Shown here: piece after piece, positions 1-9,708 of the stretch
How positions within the stretch are numbered: the stretch's first letter is position 1
Layout: each line of letters begins with the position of its first letter
From: Leptospira soteropolitanensis
GTDB taxonomy: Bacteria; Spirochaetota; Leptospiria; Leptospirales; Leptospiraceae
Reading direction: 5' to 3'
DNA: 64,000 nt
NCBI RefSeq assembly: GCF_026151655.1
Contig: NZ_JAMQPN010000002.1
Location: forward strand, 186,001 to 250,000
The notes under the pieces: model-generated
Database searches by the model: none
Seen by the model: the letters and a program-made list of their open reading frames with translations, nothing else
Told to the model about the DNA's origin: nothing
Translations under genes and position numbers: made by a program

Positions 1-772
1 CGGGAATACAATGATAAAACGTATTGCCGAGGCAAAATTAAAATCGCCGATTTATATATTGGGGAAATCTGGGGAGTTCAATTATACCAATACAAAACTT
101 TCTTTATTAGGTAGTGAATACAGGTTCCATAAAAAAGCAAAAAATCTCCCTTTTGTTGAAGTAAGAAGTATCAAAACTAATTTACTCGGCAACTTTAATG
201 TTTTTAACACATCCTTTGCACTGGCCATTGCCTACGAATTGGGTTTTCCTTGGGAGGAAGTCATTTCCTGTTTAGAAAATATTCCTACAGTACCCGGTCG
301 CTTTCAAGTGGTACCTTTTCCCGATAAATCAAGGATTGCCGTTGTCGATTATGCTCATACACCCGATGCATTAGAGAATATCTTAAAGAGTTGTGTGGAA
401 ATTGTTCCCAAACAAATTATCTGTTTGTTTGGTTGTGGAGGAGACAGGGACCGCACCAAACGACCGCAAATGGCAAGGATTGCAGAAAACTTAGCTGATC
501 TTGTCATTCTAACCTCAGACAATCCAAGAACAGAATCATCAGAAGCCATTTTAGATGAAATTGAATCCGGTTTTTCACGAGGATTTCAAAGGTATGAAAA
601 AATAACCGACCGAAGGGTAGCCATACAAAGGGCGGTCGGATTATTGGAACGTGATGGGATTTTAGTAGTCGCAGGCAAAGGCCATGAAACGTACCAAATC
701 ATAGGAAAAGAAAAAACAAAATTTGTAGATTTTGAAGAGATAGAGAATGCTTTTCAGAATCTAGGACTTTAG
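1..772 (+). CDS. murE: UDP-MurNAc-tripeptide ligase MurE, C-terminal half (5' truncated by window edge)
   Basis: Adds meso-diaminopimelate to UDP-MurNAc-L-Ala-D-Glu in cytoplasmic peptidoglycan precursor synthesis. The reading frame is open back to base 2, so the ATG at 11 is internal and roughly the first half of the usual ~490-residue protein lies outside the window. Visible are the end of the central ATPase domain and the C-terminal ligase domain, with the DNPR motif that in this family marks meso-DAP (not lysine) selectivity and the late GHETYQI motif. It heads the run murE-mraY-ftsW-murG-murC; mraY starts 17 nt downstream, suggesting co-transcription. Identity is secure; the N-terminus cannot be judged. 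Confidence 0.95.
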   Translation, partial: GNTMIKRIAEAKLKSPIYILGKSGEFNYTNTKLSLLGSEYRFHKKAKNLPFVEVRSIKTNLLGNFNVFNTSFALAIAYELGFPWEEVISCLENIPTVPGRFQVVPFPDKSRIAVVDYAHTPDALENILKSCVEIVPKQIICLFGCGGDRDRTKRPQMARIAENLADLVILTSDNPRTESSEAILDEIESGFSRGFQRYEKITDRRVAIQRAVGLLERDGILVVAGKGHETYQIIGKEKTKFVDFEEIENAFQNLGL

Positions 773-789
773 TCGATAGGGGAAATAAA

Positions 790-1902
790 ATGTTCCAGTG
801 GATTTATGAATCGTTCGGAAACGATTATGGTTTCCTTAGAGTTTTTAGTTATGTAACTCTCCGTGCGATGATGGCGGGCCTTACTTCTATGTTTATCACT
901 TTTCTTTTTGGAAAAGCATTGATCTCGTTTCTTCTTTCTTTGAAGTTTCGTGAATCTGTCCGTAACGACGGTCCACAGTCTCATGCAGCAAAATCAGGAA
1001 CACCAACGATGGGAGGACTGATTATGATTCTTTCACTTACCATCTCTACTCTGTTATGGGGAAATCTTTCTAATTTAAATGTTTTGTTACTTCTTGTTTC
1101 AGCCATTTTATTTGCAGGACTTGGGTTTACAGATGATTATATGAAATCTGTGAAAAAAATCAAAGGAGGGATGCGAGCAAGGACAAAGTTTCTTGTTACC
1201 ATTTTCTTTGCTGTATCGATCACTACCCTCTATTTTTATTTTACTGGAAAATCAAATACTGTTGCGACAAAAGGGATTGTATTTACCATTACTGATTTGT
1301 TTCTTCCATTTGTTAAGGGTCCTGTGTGGAATTTAGGAATCCTTGCCGTTCCGTTTGCGATTCTTGTTCTCATCGGTAGTTCCCATGCTGTAAATCTAAC
1401 CGATGGACTCGATGGATTGGCTTCTGGAACTGTTGTGATTGCAACCGCTACTTTTGCGCTCATCTCCTATGTATCAGGAACACCATCTGCGGCCAATTAT
1501 TTGCATATACCTTACCTTCCTGGGTCTCACGAATACGCTGTTTTTCTGGCGGGGCTTTCTGGGGCTCTCCTTGGATTTTTATGGTTCAATTGCCATCCAG
1601 CACAAGTGTTTATGGGAGATACAGGCTCTTTGTTTTTAGGCTCCACTCTTGGACTTGTTGCCATTATGTTAAAAAAAGAAATCCTCCTTGTAATCCTTGG
1701 TGGTATCTTTGTTGCAGAAGCCATTAGTGTGATTCTACAAGTCGGATCTTTCAAATTAACTGGGAAACGAATTTTTAAAATGGCTCCTCTCCACCATCAT
1801 TTTGAATTGTCAGGTTGGTCTGAAGAGAAAGTAGTGATCCGCTTTTGGATTATTGGAATAATCTTAGCTATCATTACATTATCAACATTAAAAATCCAAT
1901 AG
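790..1902 (+). CDS. mraY: Phospho-N-acetylmuramoyl-pentapeptide transferase MraY
   Basis: Transfers phospho-MurNAc-pentapeptide from UDP to undecaprenyl phosphate, making lipid I on the inner face of the cytoplasmic membrane. The 370-residue product has the family length, about ten hydrophobic spans, and the hallmark motifs: the Asp pair in [23 protein letters not shown] and the cytoplasmic HHHFE loop near residues 333-340. A purine-rich GGGGA lies about 8 nt before the ATG. It sits between murE and ftsW; murD, which in many bacteria follows mraY, is not here. Confidence 0.97.
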   Translation: MFQWIYESFGNDYGFLRVFSYVTLRAMMAGLTSMFITFLFGKALISFLLSLKFRESVRNDGPQSHAAKSGTPTMGGLIMILSLTISTLLWGNLSNLNVLLLLVSAILFAGLGFTDDYMKSVKKIKGGMRARTKFLVTIFFAVSITTLYFYFTGKSNTVATKGIVFTITDLFLPFVKGPVWNLGILAVPFAILVLIGSSHAVNLTDGLDGLASGTVVIATATFALISYVSGTPSAANYLHIPYLPGSHEYAVFLAGLSGALLGFLWFNCHPAQVFMGDTGSLFLGSTLGLVAIMLKKEILLVILGGIFVAEAISVILQVGSFKLTGKRIFKMAPLHHHFELSGWSEEKVVIRFWIIGIILAIITLSTLKIQ

Positions 1903-1925
1903 TAGATTTGTCTTAAAAAATACAT

Positions 1926-3074
1926 ATGGAAATCTTCCGAAAGGTTCAAAACCAGTTTCGATTTGGTAATTCGCGGTTTGACGGACCATTACTTTATGGA
2001 ATGTTTTTATTATTTGGAATGGGGCTTGTTATTATGTACAGTGCTTCTGTCATCCCGGCAGAAAGAGAGTTCACCGATCCAAATTACTATCTTAACAAAC
2101 AGTTGTTATGGGGCTTGGTCGGAATTTTTTGTTTTTTGGTATTTAGCCAAATTCCATATCAATTTTTAGTTAGGTGGTCTTTTTTATTTTCTGTGATTAG
2201 TTTGTTATTACTAATTTCCGTTTTTATTCCTGGACTCGGAAAATCAGTGGGAACAAGTTATGGTAGGAGTTTTAATCGTTGGATTCAAATTGGTGGAATT
2301 CAAATCCAACCCTCCGAGTTTTCTAAGATCAGCATTCTACTTTTTTCTTCGTATTTTTTTTACAATTTTGATTTTAAAAAAGTTAAGTGGGATAGAAAAA
2401 AAATTGTCTCTATTGGGCTCATTTTTTCCACTTTGGTTTTAATCGTCATTGAACCAGCGTTTGGTACGACGATTGAACTACTTTTGGTTTTATTTTTCTT
2501 TGTACTTCTTGCTGGTTTTCCGATGAAACGACTTTTTATTTTAGGGGCCTCAGTTTTACCTCTACTCGTTGTCCTTGTGACCCAAGTAGGATATAGGAAA
2601 AAACGTTTAGAAATTTGGTTAGATCCTTATAAATTTCGATTTGATGAAGGTCACCAGTTAGTAACAAGTTTTAGAGCTTTTTTTGATGGCGGCAGTTTCG
2701 GACGCCCAGTCGGTTCGGGTTATGCACATCGTTATTTGGCATATAGCCATACAGATTTTGTGATGGCTTCTTTTGTAGAAGACTTTGGTATTCTGGGTTT
2801 TTCTATATTTCTCCTTATTGTTGTTTTTCTTTTTGTAAGAATTTATTTCCTCCTACAACGTTTAAAAGACAAACTTGGCTTTTTTTTAGGAGCTGGGATT
2901 TTAATTCTTTTTGGATTCCAAACGATATTAAATTTATTTGTAGTAACGGGAATTGTTCCGGTAACAGGAATTTCCTTACCTTTTTTAAGTTACGGCGGAT
3001 CCTCTCTCATAACAATTTTTATCTTATTCGGAATTCTTGCCAACATCACGAGTAAAGAGAATTTGGTATTATGA
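1926..3074 (+). CDS. ftsW: SEDS-family peptidoglycan polymerase FtsW
   Basis: Multi-span SEDS protein that polymerises glycan strands from lipid II at the division septum. The 382-residue sequence carries about ten hydrophobic segments and the conserved C-terminal block GISLPFLSYGGSSL plus the loop containing PSEFSK near residue 130. Its position between mraY and murG inside a mur cluster favours FtsW over the paralogue RodA. The stop overlaps the murG start (ATGA), so translation is probably coupled. No clear Shine-Dalgarno precedes its ATG. Confidence 0.92.
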   Translation: MEIFRKVQNQFRFGNSRFDGPLLYGMFLLFGMGLVIMYSASVIPAEREFTDPNYYLNKQLLWGLVGIFCFLVFSQIPYQFLVRWSFLFSVISLLLLISVFIPGLGKSVGTSYGRSFNRWIQIGGIQIQPSEFSKISILLFSSYFFYNFDFKKVKWDRKKIVSIGLIFSTLVLIVIEPAFGTTIELLLVLFFFVLLAGFPMKRLFILGASVLPLLVVLVTQVGYRKKRLEIWLDPYKFRFDEGHQLVTSFRAFFDGGSFGRPVGSGYAHRYLAYSHTDFVMASFVEDFGILGFSIFLLIVVFLFVRIYFLLQRLKDKLGFFLGAGILILFGFQTILNLFVVTGIVPVTGISLPFLSYGGSSLITIFILFGILANITSKENLVL

Positions 3075-4147
3075 GTGGTTCCGTTCTAATCGCAGCCGGT
3101 GGTACTGGTGGACATATATCTCCCGGCGTGGCACTTGCCGAAGTTCTATCAGAAAAAAAAACATCCTTTGGATTCGAAACAGTATATTTACACTCTCTGA
3201 TCCGAAATAAAGACAACCCTGATTTAATCAATCCTCCTTGTACTGTTCTTTGGCACAATGTTCCGCAGTTAGGTGGTCTTCGCTCGTTAGTTTATCCTTT
3301 TTTATTCCTAGTCCCTTTTATCAAATCCATTCTTCTTTTTAAAAAACTAAAGATACAAGCAGTGATTGGAATGGGCGGATATTCTAGCCTTCCTTCCATT
3401 TTATATGCAGTTCTTTTTCGGAAGAAATTATACCTATGTGAACAAAATTGTGTTCCGGGAAAAATCACTCGTATCTTTTCAAGATTTGCTGAAAAAGTTG
3501 CATTCAGTTTTCCTTTAGCAGAAGGTTATTCCATTGCTGGAAAAACGATTGGAAATCCGATCCGTAAACGAGTCATTCCAGAACATTTGAACATCAGACA
3601 GAATGAAAACTTGCACGAAGGAAAAAAGAATACAGTAAACGTACTTGTACTCGGTGGATCTCAAGGAGCAAGACAGCTCAATCAAATGATATTAAAAGCA
3701 ATGGAGAATCCAGATATCGCTAATAAATATAGATTTCGGTTGTTAACAGGAACTTCGCTTTATGAAGAAACAAAACGTAAGTCTGTGGGTAATGCCGAAA
3801 TTATTTCCTATGCAAATGATATGAAACCTAATTATGAATGGGCTAATTTAGTTGTAGCTAGATCCGGGGCAGGCGTTCTTGCGGAATGTTTAGTTTATGG
3901 TCTACCAATGATTCTTATTCCATACCCTTATGCGGCAGACAATCACCAAAAAGAAAATGCTAATTTTATCGAATCACAAGGAGCAGCTGAAACTATTCAT
4001 TCCACATCAGAAGATCCAACTAAACTGGTACAAATTCTATTAAGATGGAAGGATCATTCTGAAATTCTTAAGGACATGGGTCATAAATCATTAGCATTAT
4101 CCAATGTGAATGCGGCATACCAAACCGTTTCCTATTTTTTTAACTAA
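3071..4147 (+). CDS. murG: UDP-GlcNAc:lipid I N-acetylglucosaminyltransferase MurG
   Basis: Adds GlcNAc to lipid I to give lipid II on the cytoplasmic side of the membrane. The 358-residue protein has the GT-B fold signatures: an N-terminal GGTGGHISPGVAL loop, the GGSQGARQLN loop near residue 196 and the UDP-binding segment RSGAGVLAECL near residue 265. It overlaps ftsW by 4 nt and is followed 22 nt later by murC, as expected for one transcription unit. Confidence 0.96.
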   Translation: MSGSVLIAAGGTGGHISPGVALAEVLSEKKTSFGFETVYLHSLIRNKDNPDLINPPCTVLWHNVPQLGGLRSLVYPFLFLVPFIKSILLFKKLKIQAVIGMGGYSSLPSILYAVLFRKKLYLCEQNCVPGKITRIFSRFAEKVAFSFPLAEGYSIAGKTIGNPIRKRVIPEHLNIRQNENLHEGKKNTVNVLVLGGSQGARQLNQMILKAMENPDIANKYRFRLLTGTSLYEETKRKSVGNAEIISYANDMKPNYEWANLVVARSGAGVLAECLVYGLPMILIPYPYAADNHQKENANFIESQGAAETIHSTSEDPTKLVQILLRWKDHSEILKDMGHKSLALSNVNAAYQTVSYFFN

Positions 4148-4168
4148 TAAATCTATAAATTAAATACA

Positions 4169-5590
4169 ATGAAAGGTCCTATTTTATTTTTGGGAATTGG
4201 CGGAAGTGGAATGTCAAGCCTTGCTCATATGGCATTGGACTTAAAACTTCCTGTTCTTGGTTACGATCAAAAAAATACCGATACAACAGAATATCTAAAA
4301 AAACGCGGCGCTTTAATTCAGAATGATATATCTCTCATTGCCTTAGAGGGGATAGAGATGGTTGTTTATAGCTCCGCAATTAATGACAAACACAAACAAG
4401 TGTTTGAGGATATTAAGAAAAAGAACATTCCACTTAAACACAGATCGGAATTTATGCATCTTCTTGTTTCGAACCAGAAATCAATTTCCGTTGCTGGCAG
4501 TCATGGAAAAACTTCAACCACAACAATGGTCTCTCAAATTCTCTCAGAAGTTGGAATGGATCCAACGATAATGATTGGTGGAGACACTAGTCTTTTGGAA
4601 AAAAGAGGCGGAAAAATCGGGAGTGGGAATTTCGCCGTTTACGAATCCGATGAATCAGACGGTACCTTTTTAAAACACAAAGCTTCTATCCGATTATTAA
4701 CAAATATTGACAATGACCATCTAGACTACTATAAAACCAGAGAAAAATTAGAAGATGCATTTTTAGAATATATTTCCTTTGGAACGCCAGGTGATGTTGT
4801 ATTATATGCGAAAGACCAAGGCATACGAGACGTTCTTCTAAATAAAACTAAGGCAATCATTCCATCACCCCAATTTCGGCTTTTTCTCTGTTTAGAGGCG
4901 GAAGATACAAAATCAGATTGGTATCGAAATCTTGAAACGAAACTAGGAAATCATCTCATCCCTGTAATCTATCAAATCAAAGATGACCATCTAACTTTTT
5001 CATTTTTGGAAACTAAAAACCTAAACTTACATTTACCTTATCCCGGAGTTCATTATTTAACCAATGGTCTTGTTGCTTTAGTGGGCTCTTATGTTTCAGG
5101 TGTTTCTCCAAAAATTTCATCTGAGATCCTCTCTCGTTATATCGGCGTGAAACGAAGGCAAGAAATTTTAGGTCATTGGAATGGAGTGACCGTAATGGAT
5201 GACTATGGGCACCATCCAACAGAAATTTCTATGGTCATTCGGTCCCTAAAAAATAAGTTAAAATCGAAAGGGCGACTGATTGTTCTTTTTCAGCCCCATA
5301 GGTACACGCGCACTCAATTATTACTAAGAGAACTTGCTGAATCTCTTACACTTGCGGACAGTTTACTGATGCTTCCCATCTATTCTGCCGGTGAATCTCC
5401 GATCGCAGGGATAAACCATGAATCATTTATCCCATTCCTTGATCCTAAGAATACAGAATATTTAAAAGGAGAAATGGATTTAGACCTTTTGGTAATCAAA
5501 GACAAATTACAAAAGGGAGATTTGTTACTTTGTCTAGGAGCAGGTAACGTCAGAGATTGGGGACGTCAACTACTAAAGAACCAATCATAA
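4169..5590 (+). CDS. murC: UDP-N-acetylmuramate--L-alanine ligase MurC
   Basis: ATP-dependent ligase adding the first stem-peptide residue, L-alanine, to UDP-MurNAc. The 473-residue protein shows the three Mur-ligase domains: a Rossmann-like start with GIGGSGMSSLA, a P-loop GSHGKTSTTTM near residues 110-120, and the C-terminal domain beginning around MDDYGHHPTEI. It ends the plus-strand mur run; purK follows convergently only 4 bp away. No ddl or ftsQAZ follows, unlike many division/cell-wall clusters. Confidence 0.96.
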   Translation: MKGPILFLGIGGSGMSSLAHMALDLKLPVLGYDQKNTDTTEYLKKRGALIQNDISLIALEGIEMVVYSSAINDKHKQVFEDIKKKNIPLKHRSEFMHLLVSNQKSISVAGSHGKTSTTTMVSQILSEVGMDPTIMIGGDTSLLEKRGGKIGSGNFAVYESDESDGTFLKHKASIRLLTNIDNDHLDYYKTREKLEDAFLEYISFGTPGDVVLYAKDQGIRDVLLNKTKAIIPSPQFRLFLCLEAEDTKSDWYRNLETKLGNHLIPVIYQIKDDHLTFSFLETKNLNLHLPYPGVHYLTNGLVALVGSYVSGVSPKISSEILSRYIGVKRRQEILGHWNGVTVMDDYGHHPTEISMVIRSLKNKLKSKGRLIVLFQPHRYTRTQLLLRELAESLTLADSLLMLPIYSAGESPIAGINHESFIPFLDPKNTEYLKGEMDLDLLVIKDKLQKGDLLLCLGAGNVRDWGRQLLKNQS

Positions 5591-5594
5591 TTAA

Positions 5595-6725
5595 TTATAA
5601 GTCATGGAAAAGAGGATTTACTTCTTCTAAATTTCCTTTAAAATTCATATGTCCCATCTTTCTTCCAATTTTAGCATCTTTTTTTCCATAAAGATGTAAC
5701 TTGTATCGATCATCTTTTAATAGTTCTCGAGCGATCGCCAAACTTTCATTATATTCGTTTCCTAAAATATTTTTCATAAGTGTAGGTTTTGGCCTAACGT
5801 CCGTTGGTCGACTGTTTCCAGTAATAGCAGAAACATGCAAATGGAATTGCGAAAAACTTTGACAGTCTTGTGTAAAATGTCCTGTATTATGTGGTCTAGG
5901 TGCAAATTCATTTAAATACAAATGGTTTTCTTTTAGAAAAAATTCCACACCCATAGTTCCAACATAGTCCAGAGATTCTGCCAGTTTAGAAGCCATTTCC
6001 GTTGCTTCTAAACTTAATCCAACAGGAATTCGAGCCGGAAAAATCGAAAGATCTAAAATATGATTTTTATGTTCGTTTTCTACAGCACCGTAACAAACAA
6101 TTTCACCATTCCGGAAGCGAGTTAGAATAATGCTGATTTCTTTGTGAAAGGGTATCACTTCTTCAACTAAGTATTCTTCATCTCCTTTGGGGAATGCGTT
6201 ATGTAAAAAGTCTTTGTATTCTGCCGCATCCTTTACTTTGACTTGGCCTTTTCCATCATAACCAAAACGTAGTGTTTTGATGATCCAAGGGTAGGGAATG
6301 GCTATGTCAAATTTTGTAGTATTTTGGGTTAGGTGAAAAAAATCAGCAGTTCGAAAACCTAATTTACGAAAATGTGTTTTTTCCAAATATCTATCTTGGG
6401 CAATGACTAGAGCTTTTGGCGGTGGGAAAATTTGAATTTGTTTTGTTTCCGATTCTAAAAAATCTAGAGTGGATTTGGGGATATTTTCAAATTCAAAACT
6501 CAAAACATCGATTTTAGAAAGAAAGGTTTTTAAGCTAGATAGATCCTCATACGAAGCAACAGTCGCAGTAGCACCTGCCTTTTCACATGGTGATTCCTTT
6601 TCGGGAGAATAACAAAAAAAATCGTAACCGAGTGGTAGGGCCTCTAAACACATCATCTGTCCAAGTTGGCCCGAACCTAAAACACCAATTTTTGTAGTCG
6701 AATTTTCTTTAGATAAGTTGGTCAT
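5595..6725 (-). CDS. purK: 5-(carboxyamino)imidazole ribonucleotide synthase PurK
   Basis: ATP-grasp enzyme that carboxylates aminoimidazole ribonucleotide to N5-CAIR in purine synthesis. The 376-residue protein begins with the expected dinucleotide-fold segment [12 protein letters not shown] and has the ATP-grasp core (residues ~100-290, including [12 protein letters not shown] and the metal-binding [12 protein letters not shown]). It overlaps the 3' end of purE by 17 nt, the usual PurE-PurK pairing, and is the last gene of an apparent murF-purE-purK unit. Confidence 0.95.
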   Translation of the reverse strand: MTNLSKENSTTKIGVLGSGQLGQMMCLEALPLGYDFFCYSPEKESPCEKAGATATVASYEDLSSLKTFLSKIDVLSFEFENIPKSTLDFLESETKQIQIFPPPKALVIAQDRYLEKTHFRKLGFRTADFFHLTQNTTKFDIAIPYPWIIKTLRFGYDGKGQVKVKDAAEYKDFLHNAFPKGDEEYLVEEVIPFHKEISIILTRFRNGEIVCYGAVENEHKNHILDLSIFPARIPVGLSLEATEMASKLAESLDYVGTMGVEFFLKENHLYLNEFAPRPHNTGHFTQDCQSFSQFHLHVSAITGNSRPTDVRPKPTLMKNILGNEYNESLAIARELLKDDRYKLHLYGKKDAKIGRKMGHMNFKGNLEEVNPLFHDL

Positions 6726-7206
6726 TTTTGGAAAGAGCTAATTTGCGGTTTGTCTCCGCATAAGATTCAAGTTGATTATGAAGAGATTTGTCAAGTAGGG
6801 AAAGAATGCGAACCGCAAGTAATCCTGCGTTGGCAGCACCACTGGTTCCAATGGCTAGGGTTCCTACAGGAACACCTTTTGGCATTTGCACAATAGAAAG
6901 CAAACTATCCATTCCATTGAGTGCTTTAGATTGAACAGGAACACCTAACACAGGTAGGGTAGTAAGTGATGCGGTCATTCCAGGCAGATGTGCAGCCCCA
7001 CCAGCTCCAGCAATAATGACTCCAAACCCATTTTGTTTTGCCGATTTTGCAAACTCCACCATTCGTTCCGGTGAGCGGTGTGCAGAAACAATTTCTTTTT
7101 CAAAAGGAATTCCAAATTCTATCAGAATATCACAGGCTTCTTTCATAGTTTCCCAATCAGAATGAGATCCCATAATCACAGCTACTTTGGGTAGATTTGT
7201 TGGCAT
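6709..7206 (-). CDS. purE: N5-carboxyaminoimidazole ribonucleotide mutase PurE (class I)
   Basis: Converts N5-CAIR, the PurK product, to CAIR. The 165-residue protein has the class I features: [10 protein letters not shown] near the start, AHRSPERM near residue 42 and the [12 protein letters not shown] loop near residue 66. Presence of purK next door agrees with class I. It lies 30 nt downstream of murF on the same strand and overlaps purK, so the two purine genes are probably expressed together and perhaps with murF. Confidence 0.96.
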   Translation of the reverse strand: MPTNLPKVAVIMGSHSDWETMKEACDILIEFGIPFEKEIVSAHRSPERMVEFAKSAKQNGFGVIIAGAGGAAHLPGMTASLTTLPVLGVPVQSKALNGMDSLLSIVQMPKGVPVGTLAIGTSGAANAGLLAVRILSLLDKSLHNQLESYAETNRKLALSKNDQLI

Positions 7207-7236
7207 ACGTGTAATCTAGGATGAGCCATTTCTGCA

Positions 7237-8616
7237 TCAACCCTTAAATCTTTCTAAGGCTTGTACAATTCTTTCCATTTTCATTGATCGAGACCCCTTT
7301 ACGAGTAAAACTGAATTTTTAGGAATAGTAGATTTTACAAATTCAATGAGTTCCGAAACGTCAGTAAAATGTTTTGACCCAGGAACTTTTTTTACCATAG
7401 GTTTTGTTTCATCACCAAACCCTAGTAAGATACCTTTGTCCATCCTTCGAATTTCTTTTCCTATTTCTTCATGGTAGTATTTTGTAAATTTTCCAAGTTC
7501 CTTCATGGAACCAAGAATCCATACAGGATTACGATTTCCGGCAAATTGTTCAGCTGCACCAATGCTAGAAAGCATAGATTCGGGATTTGCATTATAACAA
7601 TCGTCAATAATCGTAAAATATCCTTTATTGATATTCAAACGTTTGTCAGGACTTTTATAATTTTGAATGGTTTTGGAAATTTGGTCAGAAGGAATTTTAA
7701 AATATACTCCCACTGCCACCATTCCACGTACATTACTGAGAAGTTTTGATCCAGGTAGTTTCCATTGGATTCCTGTTCCCTTCCAATCCAATTGGAATCC
7801 AGTAGATTGTGTTTTACGAACCTTTAAAACTGGTTTATCTTTATGGTTCCAAACCACTAATTGAATGTTTTGTTTTTTGGTTCTAATTTTGACTCGATTC
7901 AAAAAATCCAAATCATCGGGAACAAATAAAACTGAATTCGGCTTCATTCCACAAATGATATCGATTTTTTCTTCGGCAATGGCTTCCCTTGATTTTAGAT
8001 TTTCTATATGAGCGGATCCGATATTAGTTATTAACGCATGAGTGGGTAGAGCAATTTCAGAGAGACGAGAAATTTCACCTCTATGGTTCATTCCTAATTC
8101 ACAAATGGCCACTCTCGTTTTTTCATTGATTCTAAATAAAGTAAAAGGGAGTCCAATTTCATTATTATAATTTTTTTCAGTAACAACTAATTCATTTCGA
8201 TTTAGGAAACCAAAAAGACCACCTAACAAATCTTTTGTAGTAGTTTTCCCAGATGAACCTGTCACGGTTAGGACAATAGGATTAAATCGATTTCTATGAT
8301 AACGGGCAAGAAGTCCCAATGCTTTTAAACTGTCGCTAACGATAATTGCCTTGGACCTACTTTCAGTTGACAACTGTTTTAGAATGGGATGGTTCTTTTC
8401 ACAAAGAAAAGCAATAGCACCTTTTGCAAGTGCATCTGGAATAAATTCATGACCATCTCTTGTTCCGCGTAAAGGAATAAATAATGACCTTGGTTTTGCT
8501 TCCACAGAAGAGGTTGTGATCCAACGAAAGGTAAGGTTTTCTTTCAGATCCAAGTGCGGTCCTTTGGAAAACAAACTTAGAATAGTTGACAAGGAATATT
8601 CAAATGGTGCGATCAT
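7237..8616 (-). CDS. murF: UDP-MurNAc-tripeptide--D-Ala-D-Ala ligase MurF
   Basis: Adds the D-Ala-D-Ala dipeptide to complete the cytoplasmic UDP-MurNAc-pentapeptide. The 459-residue protein has the P-loop TGSSGKTTTKDLL near residue 117, the NYNNEIGLP motif typical of MurF near residue 145, and a C-terminal domain with DDCYNANPESM. It is inverted relative to the murE-murC run and separated from it by purEK, so it must have its own promoter in the 51-bp gap to the divergent oxidoreductase gene. Confidence 0.94.
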   Translation of the reverse strand: MIAPFEYSLSTILSLFSKGPHLDLKENLTFRWITTSSVEAKPRSLFIPLRGTRDGHEFIPDALAKGAIAFLCEKNHPILKQLSTESRSKAIIVSDSLKALGLLARYHRNRFNPIVLTVTGSSGKTTTKDLLGGLFGFLNRNELVVTEKNYNNEIGLPFTLFRINEKTRVAICELGMNHRGEISRLSEIALPTHALITNIGSAHIENLKSREAIAEEKIDIICGMKPNSVLFVPDDLDFLNRVKIRTKKQNIQLVVWNHKDKPVLKVRKTQSTGFQLDWKGTGIQWKLPGSKLLSNVRGMVAVGVYFKIPSDQISKTIQNYKSPDKRLNINKGYFTIIDDCYNANPESMLSSIGAAEQFAGNRNPVWILGSMKELGKFTKYYHEEIGKEIRRMDKGILLGFGDETKPMVKKVPGSKHFTDVSELIEFVKSTIPKNSVLLVKGSRSMKMERIVQALERFKG

Positions 8617-8667
8617 AGCTTCTATGCCAGATTCTTTCAGAAAGAAAGATTTGGAAGAAAAAGATAA

Positions 8668-9708
8668 ATGAAACGATCCAAAATCAAAACCATCCTGATC
8701 GGTCTAGGGCGGATTTGCTCCAGTTTAGAAACGGATCCATTTCGTAAAAAACCATGCACCCATATGGGGGTCCTCCAATCTGATTGGGGAAAAGACCGAT
8801 TCGAATTTATCTTGGGATTAGATTCCCATTCTGAAAAATGCGAATCCTTTCAATCCTCTTGGAATTTGCCTGCCGAAACGGTTCACCCAGATCCTTCGAA
8901 ATTCTCTCTACCAAAATCCATCCAATTGGCTGTGATCTCCACTCCGAGTGTTTCTCACGAAAACTGGGCAATCCATTGCATCACCCAAGGAATTCCAAAT
9001 TTATTAATCGAAAAACCAGTGGCCCTTACAGAATCAGGAGCCAAAAGGATCCAAAAACATGCAATCAAATACAATACCAGAATTTGGATCAATCATGAAA
9101 GGCGTTACCATCCAAGTTACAAATACGTTAAAGAACAACTAACAAAAGGGAATCTAGGAAAACTGAAATCGATTCGTGCTTCCGTGTTCACCTCGGCAAA
9201 AAACCCAGGCCTTGCATTTTCCAAACTAGGAGGAGGTCCCTTACTCCATGACGGAACCCATGCGGTAGATCTTCTCCATTGGATTTTAGGAAAATCAAAA
9301 TTAGTAGATTCCAGATTAGAAAGACCCAAAAAAGGGGCCACCGAATCAAGAGCAGTGGCCTGGTTTCGATCTATGGAAGGGGTAGATGTTTTTTTAGATG
9401 TCAGTGGTGGGAGAAAGTATTTCCAATTTGAACTAGACTTACATACCGACTCACATAGAATCATTTGTTCCAATGATGGATTTCAATTTTTCCAATCACA
9501 AACTTCGAAGTTGTACAAAGGATTTCAAAGTTTATCCCCGTATGATCCTCCAGATTTTCCAAGTCCAGAGACAGCAAATGCATTTCTCGGGATCTATGAT
9601 GAGATCTATCAAGTAATCAAAGGGAACAAACAAAAAATGGAAGGAACTCTTTCAGACAATATTGAAATTCTAAATATGATAGAATCTATTTATAGGAAAA
9701 AAAGATGA
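8668..9708 (+). CDS. Gfo/Idh/MocA-type NAD(P)-dependent oxidoreductase
   Basis: A 346-residue member of the Gfo/Idh/MocA dehydrogenase family. Visible are an N-terminal Rossmann fold (LIGLGRICSSL), the family's EKP motif (LLIEKPVAL near residue 113) and a histidine-containing HDGTHAVDLLHW segment near residue 193, where the catalytic His is expected. Substrate is unknown; relatives oxidise sugars, inositols or UDP-sugars. The stop overlaps the start of the next gene (ATGA), so it is likely translated with the UbiB-like kinase gene. Its divergent neighbour is murF. Confidence 0.8.
   Translation: MKRSKIKTILIGLGRICSSLETDPFRKKPCTHMGVLQSDWGKDRFEFILGLDSHSEKCESFQSSWNLPAETVHPDPSKFSLPKSIQLAVISTPSVSHENWAIHCITQGIPNLLIEKPVALTESGAKRIQKHAIKYNTRIWINHERRYHPSYKYVKEQLTKGNLGKLKSIRASVFTSAKNPGLAFSKLGGGPLLHDGTHAVDLLHWILGKSKLVDSRLERPKKGATESRAVAWFRSMEGVDVFLDVSGGRKYFQFELDLHTDSHRIICSNDGFQFFQSQTSKLYKGFQSLSPYDPPDFPSPETANAFLGIYDEIYQVIKGNKQKMEGTLSDNIEILNMIESIYRKKR

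Noticed and set aside
5589..5604. AT palindrome (ATAATTAATTAT) between murC and purK as terminator
   Set aside because: No GC in the stem and no T-tract; overlaps the stop codons. Too weak to call.
9117..9473. 118-codon frame antisense to the oxidoreductase gene
   Set aside because: Fully inside a clear Gfo/Idh/MocA gene and without recognisable features.
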